In this document: positions 10,415 through 19,389 of the stretch, piece after piece
Position numbering within the stretch: position 1 is the first letter of the stretch
How the letters are laid out: every line of letters begins with the position of its first letter
Source: Pseudidiomarina tainanensis
GTDB lineage: Bacteria > Pseudomonadota > Gammaproteobacteria > Enterobacterales > Alteromonadaceae
NCBI RefSeq assembly: GCF_004214835.1
Contig: NZ_PIQJ01000003.1
Span: 62,001 to 126,000, forward strand
Direction of reading: 5' to 3'
Length of the DNA: 64,000 nucleotides
The notes under the pieces: model-generated
Told to the model about the DNA's origin: nothing
Databases searched by the model: none
What the model saw: only the letters and a program-made list of their open reading frames with translations
Translations under genes and position numbers: made by a program

Positions 10415-10446
10415 CATTTCTCATTAATAACAGGTGGTAGATCTGT

Positions 10447-12291
10447 ATGCAGCAGAGTCGTCAATCACAGCTCAGGCTTCTTATTGCCAAAGGTAAGGAG
10501 CAAGGTTATCTCACTTTTTCTGAAGTGAACGATCACCTACCTTCTGAGATCGTTGATTCGGATCAAATCGAAGACATCATCGGCATGATCAATGACATGG
10601 GTATTCAGGTGTTTGAAAACGCACCCGATGCCGATGAATTGATGATGAGCGAAGATACCGCTGATGAAGACGCAGCTGAAGCCGCCGCGCAAGCATTAGC
10701 AAGCGTAGATGGTGAGTTGGGTCGCACCACAGACCCTGTGCGCATGTACATGCGTGAAATGGGCACAGTTGAATTGTTAACTCGTGAAGGCGAGATCGAC
10801 ATCGCAAAACGCATTGAAGATGGTATTAACCAAGTTCAATGCTCGGTTGCAGAATATCCTGAAGCCATCAACTTCTTACTGGATCAGTGGGATTCATGTG
10901 AAGCCGAAGAAATGCGTTTAACCGACATCATTTCTGGTTTCATTGACCCGAATGAAGTTGATGAAGCGCCTGTTGTGGCAACCCACATTGGTTCTGAACT
11001 CAGCGACGATCAACTCGATGACGAAGATGACGACGCTGATGATGACGACGATGATAGTGATGATGACAGCTCAGATAGCGGCATCGATCCTGAATTTGCG
11101 CGTCAAAAGTTTGGCGAACTCCGTGACCAATACGAGAAAACGCGTGCTGCGATAAGCAAGCATGGTCGTGACAACGCCAAAGCGCGTAAAGAAATCGAAG
11201 CGCTGAGCGAACTCTTCAAGCAATTCCGTCTAGTGCCGAAGCAGTTTGACCGCTTGGTGAAAGACATGCGCGACATGATGCATCGTGTACGCGTGCAAGA
11301 ACGTCTGATCATGAAGATGTGTGTTGAGCAGGCTGGTATGCCGAAGCGTGCATTCATGAAAGCGTTCGCTGGTAACGAAAACAGCACCGCTTGGTTAGCG
11401 AAAGCCATTGACGATGGTGAAGCGTATTCTGAGTCACTATCAACACTTCAGGTTGAGTTAGAGCGCTGTATCCACAAGCTTGCCGAAGTGGAAGTGGAAA
11501 CTGGCCTAACCATCGCTAAAGTAAAAGATATCAACCGTCGTATGTCGATTGGTGAAGCGAAAGCTCGCCGGGCGAAAAAAGAGATGGTTGAAGCGAACTT
11601 GCGTTTGGTTATCTCCATTGCGAAAAAATACACCAACCGTGGTTTACAGTTCTTGGATTTAATTCAAGAAGGTAACATTGGTTTGATGAAAGCCGTGGAC
11701 AAGTTCGAATACCGTCGTGGTTATAAGTTCTCAACTTATGCAACTTGGTGGATTCGTCAGGCGATTACGCGTTCAATTGCTGACCAGGCTCGTACCATTC
11801 GTATTCCGGTTCACATGATCGAAACGATCAACAAGTTGAACCGTATTTCGCGTCAAATGCTTCAGGAAATGGGTCGTGAACCGACACCAGAAGAGTTGGC
11901 CGAGCGCATGGTGATGCCGGAAGACAAGATCCGTAAGGTTCTAAAAATTGCGAAAGAACCGATTTCAATGGAGACACCAATTGGTGACGATGAAGATTCG
12001 CATCTTGGCGACTTCATTGAGGACACCACATTGGATCTACCGGTGGACTCAGCAACGTCTGAAAGCCTACGCAACGCAGTTCGCGAGGTGTTAGGTGGCT
12101 TGACCCAGCGTGAAGCGAAAGTACTGCGTATGCGTTTTGGTATTGATATGAATACCGACCATACATTGGAAGAAGTTGGTAAACAGTTCGACGTAACCCG
12201 TGAACGGATTCGTCAGATTGAAGCCAAGGCTTTGCGTAAGCTACGTCATCCAAGTCGTTCAGAGCAGTTGAAATCGTTCTTGGACGAATAA
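10447..12291 (+). CDS. rpoD: RNA polymerase primary sigma factor 70
   Basis: At 614 residues it is the expected size for gammaproteobacterial sigma-70. In order: region 1.1 at the N-terminus; the non-conserved region with a very acidic stretch ([19 protein letters not shown]) near residues 192-210; region 2 with [18 protein letters not shown] and the -10 reading segment [15 protein letters not shown] near residue 430; region 3; and region 4 with [15 protein letters not shown] and the helix-turn-helix [16 protein letters not shown] near the C-terminus. It directs housekeeping transcription. A strong terminator follows the stop. Confidence 0.99.
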   Translation: MQQSRQSQLRLLIAKGKEQGYLTFSEVNDHLPSEIVDSDQIEDIIGMINDMGIQVFENAPDADELMMSEDTADEDAAEAAAQALASVDGELGRTTDPVRMYMREMGTVELLTREGEIDIAKRIEDGINQVQCSVAEYPEAINFLLDQWDSCEAEEMRLTDIISGFIDPNEVDEAPVVATHIGSELSDDQLDDEDDDADDDDDDSDDDSSDSGIDPEFARQKFGELRDQYEKTRAAISKHGRDNAKARKEIEALSELFKQFRLVPKQFDRLVKDMRDMMHRVRVQERLIMKMCVEQAGMPKRAFMKAFAGNENSTAWLAKAIDDGEAYSESLSTLQVELERCIHKLAEVEVETGLTIAKVKDINRRMSIGEAKARRAKKEMVEANLRLVISIAKKYTNRGLQFLDLIQEGNIGLMKAVDKFEYRRGYKFSTYATWWIRQAITRSIADQARTIRIPVHMIETINKLNRISRQMLQEMGREPTPEELAERMVMPEDKIRKVLKIAKEPISMETPIGDDEDSHLGDFIEDTTLDLPVDSATSESLRNAVREVLGGLTQREAKVLRMRFGIDMNTDHTLEEVGKQFDVTRERIRQIEAKALRKLRHPSRSEQLKSFLDE

Positions 12292-12335
12292 GCTCAGATT
12301 TAATCTGAACGAATTCACGTTAAAAACGTCTTAAG

Positions 12336-12371
12336 AAGCTCTAGCCCTTGTGGCTAGGGCTTTTTTATTTT
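12336..12371 (+). terminator. Rho-independent terminator of rpoD
   Basis: AAGCTCTAGCC and GGCTAGGGCTT pair around a 5-nt loop and are followed by TTTTTTATTTTT. It closes the rpsU-dnaG-rpoD cluster. Confidence 0.9.
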
Positions 12372-12422
12372 TAGCACGAAATTTGTTAAAATGTCGGCTA
12401 ACTTCGCTGAAAAGGATGAAAT

Positions 12423-13217
12423 ATGATCGCAGTTGATCAGAACAACACCGAATTCCAGCAACCGCGTCGAATTATCGATGCGCACTTTCATATCTATAAC
12501 GATTCATTTCCGTTAATAGAGAACCAAGGCTTCTTGCCTGCACCATTTTCCATTGAAGATTATCGTCACCGCACCAAAGATTTTAATATCCGCGGTGGGG
12601 TGATCGTGTCGGGCTCTGTGCAAGGGTTTGACCAGAGCTATTTAAAGTCTGCGCTAGCGGACATGGGTGACCAGTTTGTTGGTATCACCAACTTACCGAG
12701 CAGCGTCTCCGATGAAGAAATTCTTAAATTACGCGACCACCGCATTCGCGGCATTCGCGTGAACTTGAAACGGCGCGTGGTGAGTGGTCTCGATAACTTA
12801 GTTGATTTCGGCCAGCGCATCTGGGACTTAGCCGGCTGGCATTTAGAAATTTACGTTGATAGCCGTGAACTCGATGAAGTGATGCCTAAGCTCTTGAAAC
12901 TTCCGAAAGTGTCGGTTGACCATTTAGGGATGGCGCGTTCTGGTTTATCGCAAATTCAAAAGCTCGCCGAGAATGGTGTTCATATAAAAGCATCAGGCTT
13001 CGGGCGCACGGAAGTGGATGTCGGCAAAGCTGTGAAAGCCATTTACGCCATCAATCCAGAAAGCTTGATGTTTGGCACGGACTTACCATCAACACGAGCT
13101 GAGCGTCCGTTCAATGTGCGTGATATTGAAACCGTGTGCGAAGCGCTTGGCGATGACAAAGCCATTGATAAAGTGTTCGCCGGCAACGCTGCGGATTTCT
13201 ATCATATAAACCTATAA
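12423..13217 (+). CDS. Amidohydrolase family protein
   Basis: This 264-residue metal-dependent hydrolase is of the Amidohydrolase_2 type (TIM barrel). The N-terminal metal motif IDAHFHIYND lies near residue 18. The strand motif KVSVDHLGMA and the late MFGTDLPSTR, which carries the catalytic or metal-binding Asp, follow. Overall it resembles 2-pyrone-4,6-dicarboxylate lactonase-like and decarboxylase-like members. Substrate cannot be read from the sequence. It stands alone between the rpoD terminator and a tRNA gene; ACCCC-4-GGGGT and AAGCGGG/CCCGCTT hairpins follow its stop. Confidence 0.8.
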   Translation: MIAVDQNNTEFQQPRRIIDAHFHIYNDSFPLIENQGFLPAPFSIEDYRHRTKDFNIRGGVIVSGSVQGFDQSYLKSALADMGDQFVGITNLPSSVSDEEILKLRDHRIRGIRVNLKRRVVSGLDNLVDFGQRIWDLAGWHLEIYVDSRELDEVMPKLLKLPKVSVDHLGMARSGLSQIQKLAENGVHIKASGFGRTEVDVGKAVKAIYAINPESLMFGTDLPSTRAERPFNVRDIETVCEALGDDKAIDKVFAGNAADFYHINL

Positions 13218-13276
13218 AAAACCCCAATCGGGGTCATGACAAGCGGGTCGAAATTTCATATACTTGCGCCCGCTTT

Positions 13277-13296
13277 GTTATTCCCACGGGAATAAC
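13277..13296. promoter_or_regulatory. 20-bp palindrome just upstream of tRNA-Ile(CAU)
   Basis: GTTATTCCC at 13277-13285 and GGGAATAAC at 13288-13296 form a perfect 9-bp inverted repeat with a 2-nt centre, ending 14 nt before the mature tRNA 5' end. It could be an operator over the tRNA promoter or a hairpin in the tRNA precursor. I could not place convincing -35/-10 hexamers. Confidence 0.4.
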
Positions 13297-13310
13297 GTCC
13301 TACCTGTAAT

Positions 13311-13386
13311 GGCCCCTTAGCTCAGTGGTTAGAGCAGCCGACTCATAATCGGTTGGTCCCCAGTTCAAATCTGGGAGGGGCCACCA
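13311..13386 (+). tRNA. tRNA-Ile (CAU anticodon, lysidine type)
   Basis: A 76-nt cloverleaf with GGCCCCT/AGGGGCC acceptor stem, D-arm GCTC-AGTGGTTAGA-GC, anticodon loop CTCATAA with CAT at 13344-13346, TTCAAAT T-loop and encoded CCA. The body closely resembles E. coli ileX/ileY (GGCCCCTTAGCTCAGTGG, then ACTCATAATCG) and not elongator tRNA-Met, whose acceptor starts GGCTACG. C34 should therefore become lysidine through TilS, so that the tRNA reads AUA as isoleucine. Automatic tools often call such genes tRNA-Met. Confidence 0.93.
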
Positions 13387-13460
13387 TTTATCATCCCACG
13401 TGGTTTTGTATTTCCTATTTGTGGTAATCTGCTGATATCACCTAGATAGGAAGTAACAAC

Positions 13461-14990
13461 GTGAAACCATTAAATAACTACTTAGTTTGCTTATCTCTTT
13501 TCACCGCATTGCTGTTGCCAGCCACTACTCAGGCGCAAGACGCAGAAGCCAAGCAGGAAACAGCGGAACAATCCGTTCCAGAACCTACTAATTTCCGCTC
13601 GGAGCACAAAGGCACGTTTAACGGTACTCGGGTCACGTATACCGTAGATGCTGGCGAAACCTATATTCGTAATAACGATGGTGACCCAACTGCCGCAATT
13701 TTCTCATTCGATTATGTGGTTGATAGCAAACAAAACCGCCCGGTCACGTTCATCTGGAACGGCGGCCCTGGTTCTTCGTCTAACTGGTTGCACATGGGCG
13801 GTTATGGCCCGAAACGTATTGTGGTGCCGAGCGATGCCGAAAATCCAGGCGCAGCGCCTTACACCTTGAAAGATGCACCAGAAACCATTTTAGATGTCAC
13901 CGATATGGTCTTTGTTGACCCAGTTGGCACGGGGTTTTCACGCGCCATTGGTAAAGGCAAGAAAGAGGATTTTTGGGGATTAACCGAAGATGCAAACTCA
14001 ATGGCGGCGTTTATTGCCGAGTGGTTAACAGAGAATAATCGCTGGAATTCGCCGGTATTTTTACTCGGCGAAAGCTTTGGTACAACGCGAGCTGCTGCGG
14101 TTGCTAAAGTATTACTCGATGATTACGTGATTAATGTAAACGGTATTGTGTTCGTTTCACAGGCACTCGATTATCAAGGCTCAACGCCGTATGTTGATGA
14201 CAATATCATTTCTTACATCACCTACGTGCCAACCATGGCGGCTACCGCTTGGTATCACGGTAAAGTTGATAACTCGGGTGATTTTGAAACCTTTATTCAG
14301 CAGAGTCGTGATTTTGCATCACAAGAACTGTTACCAGCACTCTTTCAAGGTAACTTACTTAGTGCAGAAAAACGCGCGCATTTAGTGAGCCAACTGCAAC
14401 GTTTCACGGGTTTGAGTAAAGAGTACATTGAGCAAGTGGACCTGCGTATTAACGCGTTCCGTTTTGCAAAAGAATTACGCCGTGACGATGGTGTTGCGGT
14501 AGGTTTACTCGACAGCCGCTATATCAACGATGAACGCGATGATGTGGCAGCTCGCCCAGAAGCTGACGCAGCACGATCGATTTCGCCCGCGTATAAAGCT
14601 TCGCTGATGCATTACATGCGTAACGATCTAGGCATCGATTGGAATCGTAAATATTTGAATCCATCTGATCCTGAACTCTCAGGTAAATGGCGTTGGAGCC
14701 CGATGCCAGAAGGTCGCTCGTGGGAACCGCATTATGTGAACACCGCACCAGATTTAGCGTCAGTGCTGCGAAGTAATCCGGCATTAAAAGTTATGGTTGG
14801 CTCTGGCTATTATGATCTCATCACGCCATTTTTTGATGCAGAGTACACATTAAACCGCCATGGCATAGCCAAAGATGACATCATTTATCGCTATTATCAC
14901 GGCGGCCATATGATGTACGTGCATGAACCTGCGCGCCAAGCTTTACTTAAAGATACGCGAGAATTTATTCGCTCGCAGATTGGCAAATAA
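13461..14990 (+). CDS. S10 family serine carboxypeptidase-like peptidase, exported
   Basis: A 509-residue alpha/beta-hydrolase peptidase. The N-terminal signal peptide ends TQAQDAEA. The serine carboxypeptidase oxyanion motif WNGGPGSSSNW lies near residue 99. The nucleophile elbow LLGESFGTTRAAAVA places Ser at about residue 205. The catalytic Asp region is GSGYYDLITPFFDAE, and the catalytic His is in YHGGHMMYVHEPARQ near residue 482. Bacterial members are periplasmic carboxypeptidases of unsettled specificity. GTG start at 13461 preceded by AGGAAG at good spacing. Confidence 0.92.
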   Translation: MKPLNNYLVCLSLFTALLLPATTQAQDAEAKQETAEQSVPEPTNFRSEHKGTFNGTRVTYTVDAGETYIRNNDGDPTAAIFSFDYVVDSKQNRPVTFIWNGGPGSSSNWLHMGGYGPKRIVVPSDAENPGAAPYTLKDAPETILDVTDMVFVDPVGTGFSRAIGKGKKEDFWGLTEDANSMAAFIAEWLTENNRWNSPVFLLGESFGTTRAAAVAKVLLDDYVINVNGIVFVSQALDYQGSTPYVDDNIISYITYVPTMAATAWYHGKVDNSGDFETFIQQSRDFASQELLPALFQGNLLSAEKRAHLVSQLQRFTGLSKEYIEQVDLRINAFRFAKELRRDDGVAVGLLDSRYINDERDDVAARPEADAARSISPAYKASLMHYMRNDLGIDWNRKYLNPSDPELSGKWRWSPMPEGRSWEPHYVNTAPDLASVLRSNPALKVMVGSGYYDLITPFFDAEYTLNRHGIAKDDIIYRYYHGGHMMYVHEPARQALLKDTREFIRSQIGK

Positions 14991-15065
14991 GCTAAAGCGC
15001 AAATGTAACTGCGGAAACAATTGGTTACGACGCCAACCTGTCGTTCTAGTGGTGTAACTGCTAAA

Positions 15066-15101
15066 TTTGAGCTCTCAGTTAAGCTGTTGTGAGAGCTCAA
15101 A
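15066..15101 (+). other. Perfect 12-bp hairpin covering the Sel1 gene start
   Basis: TTTGAGCTCTCA at 15066-15077 pairs with TGAGAGCTCAAA at 15090-15101, with a 12-nt loop. The right arm contains the GAGAG ribosome-binding site and the A of the ATG at 15101. A T-rich stretch follows (TGTTTTCTTCTTT). It can serve as terminator of the S10 peptidase transcript, or it can hide the ribosome-binding site of the Sel1 mRNA. Confidence 0.6.
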
Positions 15102-16018
15102 TGTTTTCTTCTTTATATAAATCTTTCGTTGTTTTAGGTATCCTCGCTGCTTTTGGCGGCATGCCGGCCGCTCAGGCTGACACCACTCAGAATGTGACCA
15201 TTTGCCAGCAGGGTGATTGCGGGCGTGATATCGCTGAGCTGGAGCGCTTTGCACGCAAAGGTAGTGGCGATGCAGCAGCCGTTGTAGCCATGGCGTACGC
15301 CAGTGGCGATGGTGTCGAGCAAGATCTCGAGAAAGCAAAAGATTTTATTGAACAAGGCGCGCGCCGTCGTAATGCGATGGCAATGTTTGTGCTGTCGGAT
15401 TGGCATGGCCGTGGCTTCGTAGTTGAACAAGATGATGCGCAAGCACAACAATGGCTACAACGTTCGGTCGATCTCGGTTACGCCCCAGCGCAGTATCAGC
15501 GCGGTATGCAACTGCTCGCAACAACCGAAGCTACGAGTCAACAAGAGGGCGTCAAACTCATCCAAGCGGCGGCTGACACCAACTTGGTGAGTGCCATGTA
15601 CGTACTCGCTCGGCTTACCCAAACCGGCACATTGGTTGAGCAAGACCTAACCGCTGCTGGCGCACTGTATGCCAAACTGGCGCGCACTGGGCATGCCGAT
15701 GCACAAAAGCAGTTACGCTTAATCAATCAGCAACTCGCGCAAGCTGGCATGGATAACACCGAAGAGGCGAAACGTTTGCAAGCTGCAGAAGCGGGCATGG
15801 AACGCATCACGGTTACCGCCGATGCAAGCCATTATCGTACCCAACTTGGTCGCTTAATTGACCAAATTGATGCTTCGGGCAATTTTGATAACCGCTCAAT
15901 TGGTTCACGCATTCAAGGCGTTGGTTGTGCTGACACCGGCAGTGTTTGTGCCGTGAATAAACCCGAAAAAGGTCAGGGCAGTTTGAGAGATGTCCTATCA
16001 GGTGGGCAAGGTAACTAA
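15101..16018 (+). CDS. Sel1-repeat (TPR-like) periplasmic protein
   Basis: Signal peptide MFSSLYKSFVVLGILAAFGG with cleavage after AQA, then helical repeats of the Sel1 type, for example EKAKDFIEQGARRRNAMAMF, AQAQQWLQRSVDLGYAPAQY and AAGALYAKLARTGHADAQK. A C-terminal segment has two cysteines (CADTGSVC), suggesting a disulfide. Sel1 repeats mediate protein contacts; the partner is unknown. I prefer ATG 15101 over the GTG at 15089 (four more residues) because it leaves a cleaner signal peptide and has GAGAG upstream. The start lies inside a perfect hairpin. Confidence 0.85.
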   Translation: MFSSLYKSFVVLGILAAFGGMPAAQADTTQNVTICQQGDCGRDIAELERFARKGSGDAAAVVAMAYASGDGVEQDLEKAKDFIEQGARRRNAMAMFVLSDWHGRGFVVEQDDAQAQQWLQRSVDLGYAPAQYQRGMQLLATTEATSQQEGVKLIQAAADTNLVSAMYVLARLTQTGTLVEQDLTAAGALYAKLARTGHADAQKQLRLINQQLAQAGMDNTEEAKRLQAAEAGMERITVTADASHYRTQLGRLIDQIDASGNFDNRSIGSRIQGVGCADTGSVCAVNKPEKGQGSLRDVLSGGQGN

Positions 16019-16024
16019 TGTATC

Positions 16025-16064
16025 AAGCGGTATCCGTTAGTGACTTCCAGCACGGATACCGCTT
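16025..16064. terminator. 13-bp hairpin between convergent Sel1 and OsmC-YcaO genes
   Basis: AAGCGGTATCCGT at 16025-16037 and ACGGATACCGCTT at 16052-16064 are perfectly complementary with a 14-nt loop. It sits exactly between the two convergent stop codons. There is no T run on either strand, so it probably acts as a bidirectional 3'-end structure or needs Rho. Confidence 0.55.
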
Positions 16065-16072
16065 ATAACCTT

Positions 16073-18259
16073 CTAGCTTTGTGCTTTTGCGGCGCGAGCA
16101 GCATGGAGTTTCTTGTAGCTCTCAATTAACCGAAGGTGACGATCTAATCCTTCAAGCTGCATATTGGTCGGGGTTAGACCAGGGAAGCGCACCGAGCCTT
16201 CGACTGCACCCACTACGTCAGCCATAGTTTGTTCACCGAACATGCGCTTGAAGTTTGGTAAGTATTCTTCCAATGCCATTTCATCGTCTAACGCAATTTC
16301 GAGCACTGCACTTACCGCGCGATAGAATAAGGTACGGGCAACCGTGTTGTCGTTGTATTGCAAGAACGCTTCAACCAAATCATAAGCATCTTCATGTCGT
16401 TCCAACGCTAAATAAATCAGTATCTTGAGTTCCAGAATGGTTAATTGACCCCATACGGTATTTTCGTCGAACTCAATACCAATCAATGTGATGATATCGA
16501 TGTAGTTGTCCAACTGACTGTCTTCTAAACGCTCAACTAAATCTTCAAGCTGTTCGTCCGTAAGACGGTGCAAATTAAGAATATCTTCGCGGTAATCGAG
16601 TGCTTTGTTGGTGTTATCCCAAACTAAATCCTCGATCGGATACACTTCAGAGTAGCCAGGCACTAAGATGCGGCAAACTGGGGCACCAAGCTCGGTGTAA
16701 ACGGCCATGTAAGCCTCAAGTTCCATACCTTCAAGAATCCCGAATAGATTATCGGACTCTTCTTGGTTAGTGCCTGAGAAGTCCCACTCGCAGAATTCAT
16801 AGTCACTTCGTGCACTAAAGAAGCGCCAAGAGACGACACCTGAAGAATCAATAAAGTGTTCGACAAAGTTGTTCGGTTCAGTCACCGCCATACTATTAAA
16901 GGTTGGTGGTAAAAAGTCATTCAAGCCTTCAAAGCTGCGGCCTTGCATCAGCTCGGTGAGACTGCGCTCGAGCGCCACATGAAAGCTTGGGTGCGCGCCA
17001 AACGAAGCGAACACACCGCCAGTACGCGGGTTCATCAGCGTCACACATGCGACAGGGAAACGACCGCCTAGCGAAGCGTCCTTGACTAAAATCGGATAGC
17101 CCTGAGCTTCGAGCGCCTGAATACCCTCAACAATATCTGGGTATTTTGCTAACACGTCAGCCGGCACATCAGGCAACGCAATTTCATGTTCAATAATCTG
17201 CTTCTTCACCGCACGTTCGAAAATCTCCGAAAGACACTGCACTTGTGCTTCAGGCAAGGTATTGCCAGCACTCATACCATTGCTCAAATAGAGATTTTCA
17301 ATGAGGTTTGATGGGAAGTAAATGGTCTCACCATCGGAGTGACGTTGAAACGGCAGTGCGCAAATTCCGCGGTCAATACGCCCCGAATTGGTGTCGATTA
17401 AATGCGAGCCTTGGAGCTCATTGTCGGGGTTATAAATCTCCAAACAATAATCATCAAGGAGTCCATCCGGAATCGCATTGTTCTCGGTTAACGGGAACCA
17501 CTTTTCATTCGGATAATGAACAAAGTCAGCATGCGCAATTTCTTCTCCGAAATACTGGTCGTTATAGAAGAAATTGCAGTTGAGTCGCTCAATAAACTCA
17601 CCGAGCGCTGAAGCTAATGCGGCTTCTTTGGTGGCGCCTTTGCCATTGGTAAAACACATCGGTGAGGCGGCATCGCGCACATGCAGAGACCACACATGCG
17701 GCACGATATTACGCCACGATGCGATTTCGATCTTCATGCCGAGGTCAGCAAGAATTTTCGTCATGTTGGCGATAGTTTGCTCAAGTGGCAGGTCTTTGCC
17801 TTCGATATAAGTCAGCGAGCTACCTTCAGGTTGTCCCATCAATAAGGCTTGGGCGTCTTCATCGAGGTTCTCAACCACTTCAATTTGGAATTCTGGGCCG
17901 GTTTGCACCACTTTTTTAACGGTACAACGGTCGATTGAACGCAAGATGCCTTGACGGTCTTTTTCAGAAATATCTTCTGGTAATTCCACCTGAATCTTAA
18001 AAATCTGGTTATAGCGGTTTTCAGGATCAACAATATTGTTTTGCGATAAGCGAATGTTGTCCGTTGGAATATTGCGCGATAAGCAATAAACCTTCACGAA
18101 ATAAGCCGCACACATCGCGGATGATGCTAGGAAATAATCGAATGGACTGGGCGCTGAACCGTCACCTTTATAGCGAATAGGTTGGTCGGTTATCACCGTG
18201 AAATCGTCAAACTTGGCTTCTAGTCGCAAGTTATCTAAAAAGTTTACTTTTATTTCCAT
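16073..18259 (-). CDS. OsmC domain / YcaO domain fusion protein
   Basis: This 728-residue protein fuses an N-terminal OsmC-like domain (about residues 1-135) to a YcaO domain (about 170-580) and a helical C-terminal tail. OsmC-type domains are thiol peroxidases or related folds; the cysteine-containing AMCAAYFVKVYCLSR segment is visible. YcaO domains activate amide backbones with ATP; E. coli YcaO assists RimO in beta-methylthiolation of ribosomal protein S12. Motifs in the YcaO part include KGATKEAALASALGEFIER and EAQVQCLSEIFERAVK, which carry ATP/Mg ligands. The fusion is a recognised architecture (TIGR03549). I see no azole-peptide cluster genes nearby, so the S12-type role is the better guess. 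Confidence 0.92.
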   Translation of the reverse strand: MEIKVNFLDNLRLEAKFDDFTVITDQPIRYKGDGSAPSPFDYFLASSAMCAAYFVKVYCLSRNIPTDNIRLSQNNIVDPENRYNQIFKIQVELPEDISEKDRQGILRSIDRCTVKKVVQTGPEFQIEVVENLDEDAQALLMGQPEGSSLTYIEGKDLPLEQTIANMTKILADLGMKIEIASWRNIVPHVWSLHVRDAASPMCFTNGKGATKEAALASALGEFIERLNCNFFYNDQYFGEEIAHADFVHYPNEKWFPLTENNAIPDGLLDDYCLEIYNPDNELQGSHLIDTNSGRIDRGICALPFQRHSDGETIYFPSNLIENLYLSNGMSAGNTLPEAQVQCLSEIFERAVKKQIIEHEIALPDVPADVLAKYPDIVEGIQALEAQGYPILVKDASLGGRFPVACVTLMNPRTGGVFASFGAHPSFHVALERSLTELMQGRSFEGLNDFLPPTFNSMAVTEPNNFVEHFIDSSGVVSWRFFSARSDYEFCEWDFSGTNQEESDNLFGILEGMELEAYMAVYTELGAPVCRILVPGYSEVYPIEDLVWDNTNKALDYREDILNLHRLTDEQLEDLVERLEDSQLDNYIDIITLIGIEFDENTVWGQLTILELKILIYLALERHEDAYDLVEAFLQYNDNTVARTLFYRAVSAVLEIALDDEMALEEYLPNFKRMFGEQTMADVVGAVEGSVRFPGLTPTNMQLEGLDRHLRLIESYKKLHAARAAKAQS

Positions 18260-18366
18260 GAGCTCATTTAAACCACTATTAAAAATTCAGCGGCTATTAT
18301 CTCGTGTTTAAGGTAAATTGTCTTGGTGAATTCAAATTTTGACGGGTGAAACGAGGGATGTTCGCT

Positions 18367-18588
18367 ATGAAGACAACACAAGTCGCTGTCGGCGTGATAA
18401 CTTTTTGCGTGAGCTTAACTTTACTTGCGGGCTGCACGTATCGTGGTGCATACCACGAAATGCAACGCGAGCAATTACGTCAATGTGTTGAAGAGCAGGG
18501 GATTCCCTATCACGAATGTCTTGAGCGCACGAACAAATCTTACGACGAGTACATGCGCGAACGACAAGAAGTGATCAATGATAACTAG
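18367..18588 (+). CDS. Small lipoprotein, unknown family
   Basis: A 73-residue predicted lipoprotein: MKTTQ, a hydrophobic stretch, lipobox LLAGC, then about 50 polar residues with two further cysteines (RQCVEE and HECLER) that may form a disulfide. I do not recognise the family. The start at 18367 follows GAGGGA with 8-nt spacing; ATG 18358 and GTG 18346 are in frame but would lengthen the signal peptide N-region. Its TAG stop shares the palindrome CTAG with the stop of the convergent gene. Confidence 0.7.
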   Translation: MKTTQVAVGVITFCVSLTLLAGCTYRGAYHEMQREQLRQCVEEQGIPYHECLERTNKSYDEYMRERQEVINDN

Positions 18589-19241
18589 GTATTTCTAGAC
18601 ATACCTAGCGCTTCGCGCATGCTGTTGGCAAACGCGACGAACTTTTCTTTCATTGTTTGCTTCACAGATACTTCGACTGAACCCAGTACGCTGTAACCGG
18701 TAATCGTTATTTGCGGTGCTTGACGTCCGGCCATCGACGGCGCTTTATTTTCCGATGAGCCAACAATATCGTACATACGAATAGTCACGTTGACGCTTTC
18801 AGGAACAAATATCTCTAGGCTGCCCAACACGTTAGCCACGTTTACTTCAATATTTTGATGTTGAAAAATGGCGTCAGTGAAATCGATTTTGGTGGAGCCT
18901 AATACATCAATAACATTAATTTTCTTAGGAACAACCCACTGCCCCTCACGTACACTTGAACCTAAAATACTCACAAGTTTGTCATCTTGTGATTCCTCTC
19001 CAGCGCCATAATTAGGAGTAAACGAACGCTCTTTTTTTGCGTCATAGCTGGCATCGGCCTCTAGAGGTAAATCCTCCACGAGTGCCACGAGTTGCTGATG
19101 AGAATCTGTTGCCATTGCCTCGTCCAGTCGACGTTCAAATGCTTCGGCAGAAATGATTGCATGGCTATAGTTAATAATGAGCTTATCGACGGTTTCTTCT
19201 CGAACTTGCTCAATTGGGCGGTCTTCAAGTTTTACTGGCAT
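18585..19241 (-). CDS. DUF1707 / LiaF-like C-terminal domain protein
   Basis: A 218-residue soluble protein. The N-terminal 60 residues (RPIEQVREETVDKLIINYSHAIIS, then FERRLDEAM) match the DUF1707/SHOCT-like segment. The C-terminal half (SILGSSVREGQW, DVLGSTKIDFTDA, NVLGSLEIFVPE, YSVLGSVEV) shows the repeated LGS turns of the LiaF/DUF2154 right-handed beta structure. Family members sense or signal envelope stress. No kinase or response regulator of the LiaRS kind is adjacent. No membrane helix is evident, unlike Bacillus LiaF. The role here is unknown. Confidence 0.8.
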   Translation of the reverse strand: MPVKLEDRPIEQVREETVDKLIINYSHAIISAEAFERRLDEAMATDSHQQLVALVEDLPLEADASYDAKKERSFTPNYGAGEESQDDKLVSILGSSVREGQWVVPKKINVIDVLGSTKIDFTDAIFQHQNIEVNVANVLGSLEIFVPESVNVTIRMYDIVGSSENKAPSMAGRQAPQITITGYSVLGSVEVSVKQTMKEKFVAFANSMREALGMSRNT

Positions 19242-19389
19242 GATTGATTCCTTGTTATTGCTTTAATCACTATAGACAAAAATCATGCAATATCTAGACC
19301 AAAAATAATAACTCCTTTTAAATCATAATATTAGGGTAATATCAGAAACTTGGCTACGAACGTTTTGACAAAAAAATAGTGTATTTGCC

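Noticed and set aside
11018-11090. Repetitive GAT/GAC tract that looks like a microsatellite
   Set aside because: It is in frame inside rpoD and encodes the acidic stretch in the non-conserved region of sigma-70; such tracts are normal there.
13311-13386. Naming the tRNA as tRNA-Met from its CAU anticodon
   Set aside because: The body matches the ileX/ileY type tRNA-Ile and not elongator or initiator tRNA-Met.
16073-18259. YcaO as part of a thiazole/oxazole-modified peptide cluster
   Set aside because: No precursor peptide, dehydrogenase or cyclodehydratase partner is nearby, and the OsmC-YcaO fusion is a separate, widespread architecture.
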